A DNA stretch of 64,000 nt from Letharia columbiana (Eukaryota > Ascomycota > Lecanoromycetes > Lecanorales > Parmeliaceae). The stretch lies in NCBI RefSeq assembly GCF_014066305.1, contig NW_023501167.1, positions 79,351-143,350 of the forward strand, given 5' to 3'. Position numbers and translations under genes: made by a program. Position 1 is the stretch's first letter. Each line of letters opens with the position of its first letter. The notes beneath the pieces are model-generated. The model was not told where the DNA came from. It ran no database searches and saw only the letters and a program-made list of their open reading frames with translations. Positions 11,150 to 22,309 of the stretch are shown piece after piece.

Positions 11150-14100
11150 ATATTTATTTTTTATAAAAGACTATTATTATTAATAATAAGTTTAAAGATT
11201 TTAATACTCTTAATAATCTCTATTATTAGTTATTTAAGCTAAATCTTAATTAATATAAAGATATATTAAATTTTATAGCTCGTCTTAAAGATATTTATAT
11301 TAATATTATTAATATATTATTTAAATTAAAATTAAAAATTAACTTTCTTATTTTTCTCTTTTATATCGAGTTAAATAAGATCTATAATATCTATTTTATT
11401 TATTATATTTAAAATTATAAATTAATAAATAAGATAAATATAGAGTTTATCTTCTCGCTAAAGTATATTATTATTTAATTTATTTAGATAATTATTAATT
11501 TATCTTTTAAGCGTATTAAATTTAGCTATATCTTTATTACTTAGCGCTTTTATTATTTTATCTTAAATAATTTAAATTTTATTATTATTATTAAGTTATA
11601 GAAGAAAGTTATATCTAATTTTAATAGTTATATAATTTAAAAATAAGTTAAATATTATATTTATTATAAGAAGTATTATTATATTAAAATAAAGTATAAT
11701 TAATTTAATAAAAAGAGTTAAAATAAAGATATTAACGATAATAATAATAAAGATAATATTTAAAATAATAACTTTAAATTTAATAATAAAAAGAATAAAA
11801 ATAGAGATTATAAGTCTAATAAGAAGCGTTATTATAATTTTATTAATATTAAAAAAGAAATATATATTATATATATAGCTAAATTCGATAGCTCGCCTAT
11901 ATAATAAGCTTTAAATTATATCTATTTATAATACTTTACTTCTTATTAAAATATTTTTATTAAATATTATTTTCTTAATCTCGCGATTAATAATATTCGT
12001 CTAATTAAAGATATTAAGAACTTTTTTATCTTTATTAATATTAATAAAGTATATCTTAATATTATTATCGATAATAAAAAGAAGAAATTAATTCTTATTA
12101 ATATTCTTTATCTTTTTAAGTTATCTCTAAATCTAATTTTTTAAAAATAATTAATATATAATAATCTATCTATAAAATTCGTTTTAAATAATATTAAAAT
12201 TAATTATTATAATATTATCGCTTAACTATAGAAAAATAATCTATATATCTTTTATATATAAAAGTTAAAATTTATATTAATATCGTTTAAAGTTAAATTA
12301 ATATTTATATTAATATCTAAATAATATAATATAAAATTCGCTATATTTTAGATTATTTCGAAATATAAAAAGAAAATTAATTTAATAAATAAAGATATTT
12401 TTATTTTCGCTAAGTCTAATATCTCTAACTCTAATTTTAATTTTAACTTTAATAAAATATCTTATAAAATTAATAAAGAAACTCTTAATCTTTAATATAT
12501 TTATATAAATTATTTAAGATATTAAAATATTTAAAAGCTTATTAAGTTATTTAAGAGTATAAATCTTATTAAAAAGATTATAAAAATAAAGTCTTACGCT
12601 TTATATACTATTAAAAAAATAAAGAATACGTTATATAAATCTTATATTCGCCTTAAGAAAAGATTAAATAATTTAATTTATAGCGATATTTATAGTCTTA
12701 TTACCCCGCGTAACTTCAATAAAGATAAATACTTTATTATCTTTCTAAATAATTATAATAAATATTTTAAAATTAAGATTATCGAATAAAAGAGCGATAT
12801 CTTTACGATCTTTAAGCGCTTTTAGCTTTATAATAAATATAGTAATTATATTATTAAATATCTATAAAGCGATTATAAGAATAAATATAAGAATTATAAT
12901 TTCGATATCTATTATATTAATTATAATATTATTTAAAAGCTAATTTAATTAGAAAATCTTAAATAAAATAAAATTATTAAATAACTTAATTAAATTCTTT
13001 TTAGTATTATTAATATTATTATAGAGAATATTAATATTAATTAAAAGTTTTAATTAAAGCTTATAATAATAATAAATTATTTTTATAATTATAGTTTTAT
13101 TATAAATTATAAATTTATTTTATATAAGATTTATATTAAATATAAGTCTTATTTAATATATATTAAATATATTAAAATTAAGAGCTTTACTATAATAAGA
13201 AAATTAGTTATTAAATAAAAGAAAGAATAATATTATATTTAAAAAGATATTCTTATAAATTATAATAGCGATTATATTTATTAAATACTACTATTAAATA
13301 ATAATATTATATATTTATTAAAAATTATATAAAATAAAAAAAAGAATAAACTTTTATTTAATTTAATATCTTTTTAATCGCTAAATAATTTAATTATAAA
13401 AGAAAATACGCTTAGATCTATAATATCTTTCTTAATTAAAAATTTTCTTTCTATAAATATAATAAATATAAATAAACTTATTTAATTATTTAGATTTATT
13501 TTAAGATCTTTAAAGTTTATAATAACTTCTTTTAACTTCGATATAGATATTTCTATTATTACGCCTTAATCTACCTCGATAATATAAAATAATATATTTT
13601 TATATTCTAATTATTCTTACTTAATTCTATAAAATCTCTCTTTAAACTCTCTTATATTTTATATTATAATTATTTAAATTATAAATATAAAGTTATATAA
13701 GTTAAAGATCTATAAAGAGATTATAATAAATAATTCTTTTTATAAATAATAAAAAGGCGATATAATCGAAGAATTTAAGTCGCTAAAAGAGAATAATATT
13801 TAAACTCTTATTAATCTATTTTATAGATATATTATACTTTATAATAGATAGATTTATATCTTAAAATATAAATTTAATAATAAAGTTACTCGCTATAAGA
13901 CTCGCTAAATAATATATAATTTTAAATAACGCGAAGACTTAAATTATAATAAAATCTTTATTTTAATAATTAAGTCTATATTCTATAAAACTATCTTTAT
14001 CTTAATTACTATTAAAAATTAAAATCTAAAATAAATAAATATTAAAATCGCTTTTCTCTATAAGGATATTAAAGAGGAAATCTATATAAAATAATCTATT

Positions 14101-15260
14101 AATTTTATCTTAAAGAAATATTCTTAATAAATTTATAAGCTTAATAAGATACTTTATAATTTAAAGTAATCTTTATATATATAATATAATATCTTTATTA
14201 ACTATATATAAGAAATCGATTTTATCTTTATTAATATTAATTATAATATATTTATTAATTTCGATATTAATATTATTATTACTTTATATATAAATAATAT
14301 TTTTATTATTAACTCTTTTTAATCTAATATTTAATAAATTAAAAATATATTTAATATTAAATTTAAAATAAATAATTTAAATTTTTATAATTATTATTTA
14401 AATATAATTATAATTTATAATTATATTAATTAAATATTATATTTAAATTAATTAATCTATATTAAATAATTTCTTAAATATTATAAAATATAAAAGTTTA
14501 AATTATAATTTACTTTTATAAAGATTAGCGCGTAATTACTTTTTATTAAAAATAATTATATAATATTTATTAAGTTATTAAAAACTTATTAATTAATTAT
14601 TAAATCTCTTATATATACTATATTAGATATAAGATTAAATATTATATTCGCTATATTAATAATCTTATAATATTCTTTAAATTCTATTAAAGTCTATTAC
14701 GCGATTATTAAGCGTATTTTTTAATATCTTAAAATAATTATTTATTAATATCTTATTTATAAAGATTCGCTTTAAGATTTAATTAATTATATTAATTTCG
14801 ATTAAATTAATAATTATAATATTTATAAATTAATTTTAAATTATATTTATAATTTAAAAAGTAAAATAATTAATTAATCTTTTAAGCGATAAGTTATTAT
14901 TATATTATTTATTTATAAAATTAAATATATTAATTAAATTTAAATTATAAAGAAAGTTATTTAACTTTAAAAATTACTTAATTAAATTTATCTTAATAAA
15001 TTACTTTAAATAATTATTATCTTTAATAATAATTAAGATATAATCGTTTTAATAAAGAATTCTTAATATTATAATTATATTAAGTATATTAATATTTAAT
15101 ATTATTAAATACGCGATTAAATTACTAATAATAATATAAATTTTAAATATATTTTTATTAATAAATAGATAGTTAATAGATTTATTAAGGCCCTATATAG
15201 AGATAAATTTAAGCTCTTTTAAGAATTTATTAATCTAAAACCTCGTCTATAGAATAATTA
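11150..15260 (+). pseudogene. Copia gag-pol polyprotein remnant, copy A1
   Basis: One frame (codons starting at positions with remainder 1 modulo 3) carries all domains. The gag zinc knuckle CX2CX4HX4C lies at 11656-11697, with every Cys and His codon mutated to TAT. A protease-like D-S-S/A segment follows near 11890. Integrase carries an H-S-D-I motif (AGC GAT at 12682) and a KYFIIFL-x-N-Y-N-KY stretch near 12730. Reverse transcriptase has its YVDDI box at 14287-14301, now read Y-I-N-N-I, so both catalytic aspartates are lost. RNase H with an S-S/F-KRQ-like motif is near 14880. The element cannot produce an active polymerase. Gag and pol share a frame, so the family probably made one polyprotein. 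Confidence 0.88.
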
Positions 15261-15269
15261 TTTCTTATA

Positions 15270-15495
15270 TTTTAGCGATATACTTATTATTAAGAAAGAG
15301 TTAACTCTAATATCTTAAGAAGTATATAGATTTATATTTTAGCGATACGCTTATTATTAAGAAAGAGTTAACTTTAATATCTTAAGAGATAAATAGATTA
15401 TTATTAAGAAAGAGTTAACTTTAGTATCTTAAGAGGTAAATAAATTATTATTAAAAAGAGTTAACTTTAGTATCTTAAGGGGTAAATAAATTTCG
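15270..15495 (+). repeat. 3'UTR tandem repeats of copia A1
   Basis: Four units of about 45-60 bp each contain AAGAAAGAGTTAACT followed by TATCTTAAG and a purine-rich GGGGTAAATA. They lie just after the end of pol. The same array occurs in copies A2 (21430-21695) and A3 (35715-35925), so it is a family character. Confidence 0.85.
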
Positions 15496-16120
15496 AGTAG
15501 ATTAAGTCTTTCGATCTTATTACTTATATAAGAGCCTACTTCTAATTAATTTCTATATCTTAAATAATCTATTTAAATCGCTTATCGAGTCGCTATATTA
15601 AGCTTAATACTCTATAAACTTATTATTTTATATCGAAATAGCTATTTCTTTAGCGCTACTATTACTATCGCTATTAAATCTTTAAAGCTCTTTTAAAACG
15701 CCTTTATCTATATCTTATTTTATTAATATATTATATATAAGGCGTATATTACTATTAGCTACTATCGCTAAGAATTAGATATCTAAAATATAATATAGTT
15801 ATTTTTAGATTTCGACTTTTTACTTTATTTACCTTATTATAAATATTATAAACTTTCGATCTTTAATTAATCGATCTTTAATATATATTAAGTAAACTAA
15901 AAATAAAATTTTTAAAAAACCGCTTTAAAAAAAAAAAAAAAAAAAAATGGAATTTTTTATATGGGGTGGATGGAATTTTTCCTATATATATACCCTCTTC
16001 ACCTTTATTACCCGGCGTTCGAATATAATTATTTACTCGAATAGGGGGGGTAGAGAGAGTAGAGGTATTTTTTCGTTTTTCTACTTATTTAATTTGAGCT
16101 ATATTTCGAGTATATAAAAG
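15496..16120 (+). other. 3' untranslated region of copia A1
   Basis: This non-coding segment runs between the repeat array and the 3' LTR. It includes a block shared with family B (AATAAAATTTT...ACCGCTTT...ATGGAATTTTT at 15900-15960), a run of about 24 A at 15927-15950 that the A2 copy lacks, and a better preserved G-rich stretch at 15960-16060. No gene is present. Confidence 0.7.
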
Positions 16121-16238
16121 TATCGAAATATATTATCTAACTAAATTAAAAGGTTTATCGAGATAAGAAAGATTTACCGAGGCTTAGCGATATATATATT
16201 CGTAATGCTCTCTGCAGTTAGATCTTTATCAATTAAGT
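16121..16238 (+). repeat. LTR shared by copies A1 and A2, incomplete
   Basis: It matches the 5' LTR from its start (TATCGAAATA, where TG became TA) through GCAGTTAGATCT and AATTAAGT. It then passes into an A-rich tract instead of the expected ATTTTATC...TTTTAATA. It serves as 3' LTR of A1 and as the only left LTR of A2. Confidence 0.75.
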
Positions 16239-16305
16239 TTCTAATTATATAAAAAAAAAATAAAAAAAAAAATAATTTTAATATAATTTTTAATATAAAA
16301 ATTAT
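16239..16305. repeat. A-rich junction
   Basis: This low-complexity A/T tract joins the broken LTR to the gag region of A2. A similar A-rich tract follows the LTR stub at 22310-22380. Confidence 0.6.
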
Positions 16306-17005
16306 TAATAATTTCTATTAAACTTAAAAATTAAAATTAATATCTATTTTCTATAAAAGACTATTATCGCTAATAATAAATCTAAAAATTTCGATATTCT
16401 TAATAATCTCTATTATTAGCTATTTAAGCTAAATCTTAATTAATATAAAGATATATTAAATTTTATAGCTCGCCTTAAAGATATTTATATTAATATTACT
16501 AATATATCATCTAAATTAAAATTAAAAACTAATTTTCTTATTTTTTTTTTTATTTATCGAGTTAGATAAGGTCTATAATATCTATTTTATCTATTATATT
16601 TAAAATTATAAGTCGATAAATAAGATAAATATAGAGCTTATCTTCTCGCTAAAGTACGCTATTATTTAATTTATTTAGATAGTTATTAACTCGTTTTCTA
16701 AGCGTATTAAATTTAGCTATATCTTTACTACTTAGCGCTCTTATTATTTTACTCTAAATAACTTAGACTCTATTATTATTATTATTAAGTTATAAAAAAA
16801 AGTTATATCTAATTTTAATAGTTATATAATTTAAAAGTAAGTTAAGTATTATACTTATTATAAGAAGTATTATTATATTAAAACGAAGTATAATTAACTT
16901 AGTAAAAAGAATTAAAATAAAAATATTAATAATAATAATAATAGGGGTAATACTCGAAATAATAACTTTAAATTTAATAATAAAAAGAATAAGAATAGAA
17001 ATTAT

Positions 17006-17187
17006 TATTGAAAGTAGGATATCAGACATGTTAAAAAAGAATAATTATTACTGAAAGACTAATTATTGATTTATGGAATATACGGATATTTATATATATA
17101 AAATAGATGGCTGATGATAGCTGATAATTACTAGCTTTAATAATATGCGATATATATACGATAGTCGAAGGGGCTAATATTATAATA
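17006..17187 (+). repeat. Left LTR of the TRIM-like element
   Basis: This 182-bp LTR has lost most CA and TG relative to the right LTR (GGCTGATGATAGCTGATAAT versus GGCTGATGGTAGCTGGTAAT). RIP thus hit the two LTRs of one element unequally. Confidence 0.85.
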
Positions 17188-17324
17188 CTCCTCGATAGCC
17201 CTAAAAGCTAATTCCCTAAATCTTAATATATTATATTCTATATATATTAGTTTTCAAATTTACGCTTTATATTCGAAATTAATTATTTACTCGACCTCGT
17301 TAAATTTATAAAAAACCTCGATGG

Positions 17325-17610
17325 AGAAAATAGGAAGAGTGCCGAGGCTTTTGAATGCCCGTTTCGGGACCTCGGAATAATATGAGAGTTTTTGATGTTT
17401 TGCCCTTATTGATTTGCCCGTATTGCTTCGGGACCTCGGAATAATCTGAGGGTTTTTGATATTTTGCCCGTATTGTTTCGGGACTAATAATTTGCCCGTA
17501 TTGCTTCGGGACCTCGGAATAATCTGAGAGTTTTTGATTGGTTCGGGTCCTCGTATGGTATGAGGGTTTTTTATCCGTATTGATTTCGAGATCTCGGATA
17601 AAATGAGGAT
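17325..17610. repeat. Hairpin-bearing minisatellite inside the TRIM-like element
   Basis: Four to five irregular units of about 50-75 bp contain GCCCGTATTGCTTCGGGAC and CCTCGGAATAATCTGAGG. Each unit has two small inverted repeats, CCCG...CGGG and CCTC...GAGG, so a transcript could fold into a string of stem-loops. Confidence 0.8.
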
Positions 17611-17645
17611 TTTAGTTCGACATTTTTTGTGTAGGGATTAAATAA

Positions 17646-17692
17646 CGACAGCCCTCTCGTCGGTGGATACGAGCCAAAAAAATGGGCTGTCG
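17646..17692. other. Nested stem-loop in the TRIM-like element
   Basis: A perfect 9-bp inverted repeat (CGACAGCCC at 17646-17654 and GGGCTGTCG at 17684-17692) encloses a second 5-bp pair (CTCGT at 17656-17660 and ACGAG at 17669-17673). It resembles a structured RNA element such as a packaging or dimerisation signal, but that role is only a guess. Confidence 0.6.
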
Positions 17693-17800
17693 CCATGAGG
17701 TGTATCTATTTATAACGATCATCGAAGACTTAGTTTAATATCCATATTAGGAAGTATAAGAATGTTCGATACTACCCTACCCGCTTTCGGGCTCATAACC

Positions 17801-17979
17801 TATTAAAAGTAGGATACCAGACATATTAGAATGATTGTGACTGAAAAGACTAATTATTAATTCATGGGATATACGGATATTTATATACATAAAACAGGTG
17901 GCTGATGGTAGCTGGTAATTACTAGCCCTAGTAATACGCGACATGTTATGCGATAGTCGAAGGGGCTAATATTATAACA
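17801..17979 (+). repeat. Right LTR of the TRIM-like element
   Basis: This 179-bp copy is better preserved than the left one and ends ATTATAACA. It gives the better view of the ancestral LTR. Confidence 0.85.
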
Positions 17980-20900
17980 ATTATAAGTCTAATAGAAAGC
18001 GTCGTTATAATTTTATCAATATCGAAAAAGAAACGTATATCGTATATATCGCTAAATTCGATAGATCGTAAATTATATCTACTTATAATACTCTACTTCT
18101 TATTAAAATATCTTTATTAAGTATTATTCTTTTAATTCTATATTTAATAATATTCGTCTAATTAAAAATATTAAGAACTCTCTTATTTTTATTAATATTA
18201 ATAAAATATATTTTAGTACTATTATCGATAGTAAGAAGAAGAAATTAATTTTTATTAATATTTTTTATCTTTTTAAGCTATTATTAAATCTAATTTTTTA
18301 AAAATAATTAATATATAATAACTTATCTATAAAATTCGTTTTAAATAATATTAAAATTAATTATTATAATATTATCGCTTAACTATAGAAAAATAACTTA
18401 TATATCTTTTATATATAAGAGTTAAAATCTATATTAATATCGTTTAAAGTCGAATTAATATTTATATTAATATTTAAATAATATAATATAAAGTTCGCTA
18501 TACTTTAGACTATTTCGAAATATAAGAAGAAGACTAATTCGATAAATAAAGGTATTTCTATCTTCGCTAAGTCTAATATCTCTAATTTTAATTTCGATTT
18601 CGACTTCGATAAAACGTTTTATAAAATTAACGAAGAAACTCTTAATCTTTAATATATCTATATAAATTATTTAAGATATTAAAATATTTAAAAGCTCGCT
18701 AAATTATTTAAGAATATAAATCTTATTAAAAAAATTATAGAAACGAAGTTTTACGCTTTATATACTATTAAAAAAATAAAGAATATATTATATAAATCTT
18801 ATATTCGCCTTAGAGAAAGATTAAATAATTTAATTTATAGCGATATTTATAATCTTATTATCTCACGCGACTTCGATAGAGATAAATACTTTATTATCTT
18901 TCTAAATAATTATAATAAACGTTTCGAGATTAAAATTATCGAATAAAAGAGTAATATCTTTATAGCCTTTAAGCGCTTTTAGCTTTATAACGAATATAGC
19001 GATTTTATTATTAAATATTTACGAAGTAATTATAAAGGCGAGTATAAAAACTATAATTTTAATATTTATTATATTAATTATAATATTATTTAAAAGCTAA
19101 TCTAATTAAAAAATCTCGAATAAAATAAAACTATTAAACGACTTAATTAAACTCTCTTTAGTACTATTAATATTATTATAAAAAATATTAATATTAATTA
19201 AAAGTTTTAATTAAAGCTTATAATAATAATAAATTATCTTTATAATTATAGTCTTATTATAGATTATAAATTTATTTTATATAAAGCTTATATTAGATAT
19301 AAATTTTATCTAATATATATTAAATATATTAAAATTAAGAACTTCGTTATAATAAGAAAATTAGCTATTAAATAAAAGAAAAAATAATATTATATTTAAA
19401 AAGATATTCTTATAGACTATAACGACGATTATATCTATTAAATATTATTATTAAGTAATAATATTATATATTTATTAAAAATTATATAAGATAAAAAAAA
19501 GAATAAACTTTTATTTAAACTTATATTTTCTTAATTACTAAATAATCTAGCTATAAAGAGAAATATATTTAAATCTATAATATTTTTCTTAACTAGAAAT
19601 TTTCTTTCTATAAATATAATAGATATAAATAAACTTATTTAATTATTTAGATCTATTTTAAAATCTTTAAAGTTTATAATAACTTCTTTTAACTTCGATA
19701 TAGATATTTCTATTATTACGCCTTAATCTATCTTAATAATATAAAATAATATATCTTTATATTCTAACTATCCTTACTTAATTCTATAAAATCTCTCTTT
19801 AAATCCTTTTATACTTTATACTATAATTATTTAAATTATAAATATAGAGTTATATAAATTAAAGATTTATAAAGAGGCTATAATAAATAATTTTTTTTAT
19901 AAATAATAAAAAGGTGATATAATCGAAGAATTCGAGTCGCTAGAAGAGAATAATATTTAAACTCTTATTAATTTATTTTATAAGTATATTATACTTCGTA
20001 ATAGATAAATCTATACTTTAAAATATAAATCTAATAATAAAATTACTCGCTATAAGACTTACTAAATAATATATAATTTCGAATAATACGAAGGCTTAAA
20101 TTATAATAAAACCTTTATTTTAATAATTAAGTCTATATTCTATAAGATTATCTTTATCTTAACCGCTATTAAAGATTAAAATCTAAAATAAATAAATATT
20201 AAAATCGCTTTCCTCTATAAGGATATCGAAGAGGAAATCTATATAAATAATTTATTAATTTTATTTTAAAGAAGTATTCTCGATAAATTTATAAGCTTAA
20301 TAAGATACTCTATAGTCTAAAGTAATCTCCGCGTATATAATATAATATCTTTATTAACTATATATAAAAAATCGATTTTATTTCTATTAATATTAATTAT
20401 AATATATTTATTAATCTTAATATTAATATTATAATCGTCTTTTATATAAATAATATTTTTATTATTAATTCTTCTTAATCTAATATTTAGCGAATTAAGA
20501 ATACGCTTAATATTAAGTTTAAAATAAATAATTTAAATCTCTATAACTACTATTTAAATATAATTATAATTTATAATTATATTAATTAAATATTATATTT
20601 AAATTAATTAGTTTATATTAAATAATTTTTTAAATATTATAAAATATAGAAGTCTAAGTTATAATTTACTTTTATATAAATTAATATATAATTATTTCTT
20701 ATTAAGAATAATTATATAATATTCGCTAAGTTATTAAAAACTTATTAATTAATTATCGAATTTTTTATATATATTATATTAAGTATAAGATTAAATATTA
20801 TATTTACTATATCGATAATCTTACGATATTCTTTAAACTCTATTAAAGCCTATTACGCGATTATTAAGTATATCTTTTAATATCTTAAAATAACTATTTA

Positions 20901-21424
20901 TTAATATCTTATCTATAAAAATTCGCTTTAAGATTTAATTAATTATATTAACTTCGATTAAATTAATAATTATAATATTTATAGATTAATTTTAAATTAT
21001 ATTTATAATTTAAAAAGTAAAATAATTAGCTAGTCTTCTAAGCGATAAGCTATTATTATATTATTTATTTATAAAATTAAATATATTAATTAGATTTAGA
21101 TTATAAAAAAAGCTATTTAATTTTAAAAATTATTTAATTAAATTCGCTTTAACGAATCGCTTTAAATAATTATTATTTTTAATAATAATTAAAACGTAAT
21201 TATTTTAATAAAGAACTCTTAATATTATAATTATATTAAGTATATTAATATTTAATATTATTAAATACGCGGCTAAATTATTAACGATAATATAAATCTT
21301 AAATATATTTTTATTAATAAATAGATAGTTAATAAACTTACTAAGACTTTATATAGAGATAAATTTAAGCTTTTTCGAAAATTTATTAGTCTAAAACCTC
21401 GCCTATAGAATAACTATTTCTCGT

Positions 21425-21695
21425 ATCTCAGCGATACGCTTATCATTAAGAAAGAGTTAACTTCAACACCTTAAGGGGTAGATGAATTATCATTAAGAAA
21501 GAGTTAACTACAGCACCTTAAGGGGTAGATGAATTCGTATACGCTTGTCATCAAGAAAGAGTTAACTTCAACACCTCAAGGGGTGGATGAATTATCATCA
21601 AGAAAGAGTTAACTCCAACACCTCAAGGGGTAAATAGATTGTCATCAAGAAAGAGTTGATACCAGCACCTTAAGGGGTGAATAGATTTCGGGTAG
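21425..21695 (+). repeat. 3'UTR tandem repeats of copia A2, well preserved
   Basis: Five units of about 47-58 bp each read TCATCAAGAAAGAGTTAACT, then AACACCTCAAGGGGT and GATGAATT. CA and TG are intact here, which contrasts with the pol region just upstream and with the matching array of A1. Confidence 0.88.
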
Positions 21696-22293
21696 ATTAA
21701 GTCTTCCGATATCACTACTCATATAAGAGCCTACTTCTAATTAGTCCCCACACCTCAAGTAATCTATCCGAGTTACCCGCCGAGCCGCTATATCTAGCAC
21801 TCTGCGAACTTATTATTTTATACCGAAACAGCTATTTCTTCAGCGCTACTATCACTACCGCTATCAAATCTTTAAGACTCTTTCAAAATGTCTTTATCTA
21901 TATCTTATCCCATTAACGCATTATATATAAGACGCATATCACTACTATATCGCTAAAGACTAGATACCTAAAATATAATATAATTATTTTCAGATTTCAA
22001 CTTTTCATATTATCTATTCTATTGTGAACGTTATAAACTTTCGATCTTTAATCGATTGATCTTTAGTATATATTAAGTGCACTGAAAATAAAATTTTCAA
22101 AAAACCGCTTTTTAATAAAAAATGGAATTTTTATATAGGGTAAATAGAATTTTTCCTATATATATACTCTCTTTACCTTAATTACCCGGCGTTCGAATAT
22201 AGCTATTTACTCGAATAAGGAGAGTAGAGAAATAAAAATATTTTTTCGTTTTTCTACTTATTTAATTCAAGCTATATTTCGAGTATATAAGAG
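21696..22293 (+). other. 3' untranslated region of copia A2
   Basis: Non-coding. It includes the block shared with family B at 22085-22135 (AAATAAAATTTTCAAAAAACC) and AT-rich sequence up to the LTR stub. It is better preserved than A1 at its left end and becomes RIPed to the right. Confidence 0.7.
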
Positions 22294-22309
22294 TGTTAAA
22301 ATATATTAT

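Larger units (their letters stand above)
9495..16238 (+). mobile_element. Ty1/copia family A, copy A1 (longest copy)
   Basis: A 6.7-kb copia-type retrotransposon. It has a 5' LTR (9495-9627), a primer-binding-site-like sequence, a 1.5-kb 5' module with its own ORF remnant, a single gag-pol frame (about 11150-15260), a repeat-rich 3' untranslated region, and a 3' LTR (16121-16238) that breaks off before its end. Domain order is gag, protease, integrase, reverse transcriptase, RNase H, which is the copia and not the gypsy order. The 5' LTR is well preserved while the body is RIPed. Confidence 0.9.
17006..17979 (+). mobile_element. TRIM-like non-autonomous LTR element, complete, 5-bp TSD
   Basis: Two direct repeats (17006-17187 and 17801-17979) start TATTGAAAGTAGG and TATTAAAAGTAGG and end ATTATAATA and ATTATAACA; both fit a TGTT...AACA LTR altered by RIP. 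The duplicated target ATTAT lies at 17001-17005 and 17980-17984, and copies A1 and A4 show the empty site. The interior is only 613 bp, has no open frame, and consists of hairpin-rich tandem repeats. I cannot see a convincing primer-binding site or polypurine tract, so the orientation is taken from the host copy and may be wrong. It would have needed enzymes from another element. Confidence 0.85.
16306..21420 (+). pseudogene. Copia gag-pol remnant, copy A2, interrupted
   Basis: The gag zinc knuckle is at 16850-16891 with all ligand codons turned to TAT. The frame is broken by the LTR element at 17006-17979 and then resumes with protease, integrase, reverse transcriptase and RNase H in the same order as A1. 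The YVDDI box (20443-20457) again reads Y-I-N-N-I. The host sequence on either side of the insertion joins exactly at ATTAT, which fixes the target site. The gene is non-functional. Confidence 0.83.
16306..22309 (+). mobile_element. Ty1/copia family A, copy A2 (lacks the 5' module)
   Basis: A2 begins at the position equivalent to 11150 of A1 and runs to a 16-bp stub of the 3' LTR (22294-22309, TGTTAAAATATATTAT). The 1.5-kb 5' module is missing. A TRIM-like element (17006-17979) sits in gag. Most of the body is RIPed, but the last ~700 bp (from about 21420) keep many CA and TG dinucleotides. Confidence 0.85.

Noticed and set aside
16239..16305. Poly(A) tail of a retroposed copia transcript
   Set aside because: A1 has a full 5' LTR including U3, which a transcript would lack. 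The A-rich tract is better explained as a low-complexity junction.
16790..17029. 79-codon minus-strand frame
   Set aside because: It is antisense to the copia A2 gag and runs into the LTR of the TRIM-like element. Its Ile/Leu-rich product is what AT-rich antisense DNA gives.
21425..21695. CRISPR-like array
   Set aside because: The repeats are contiguous minisatellite units in a retrotransposon 3'UTR of a eukaryote, without unique spacers.
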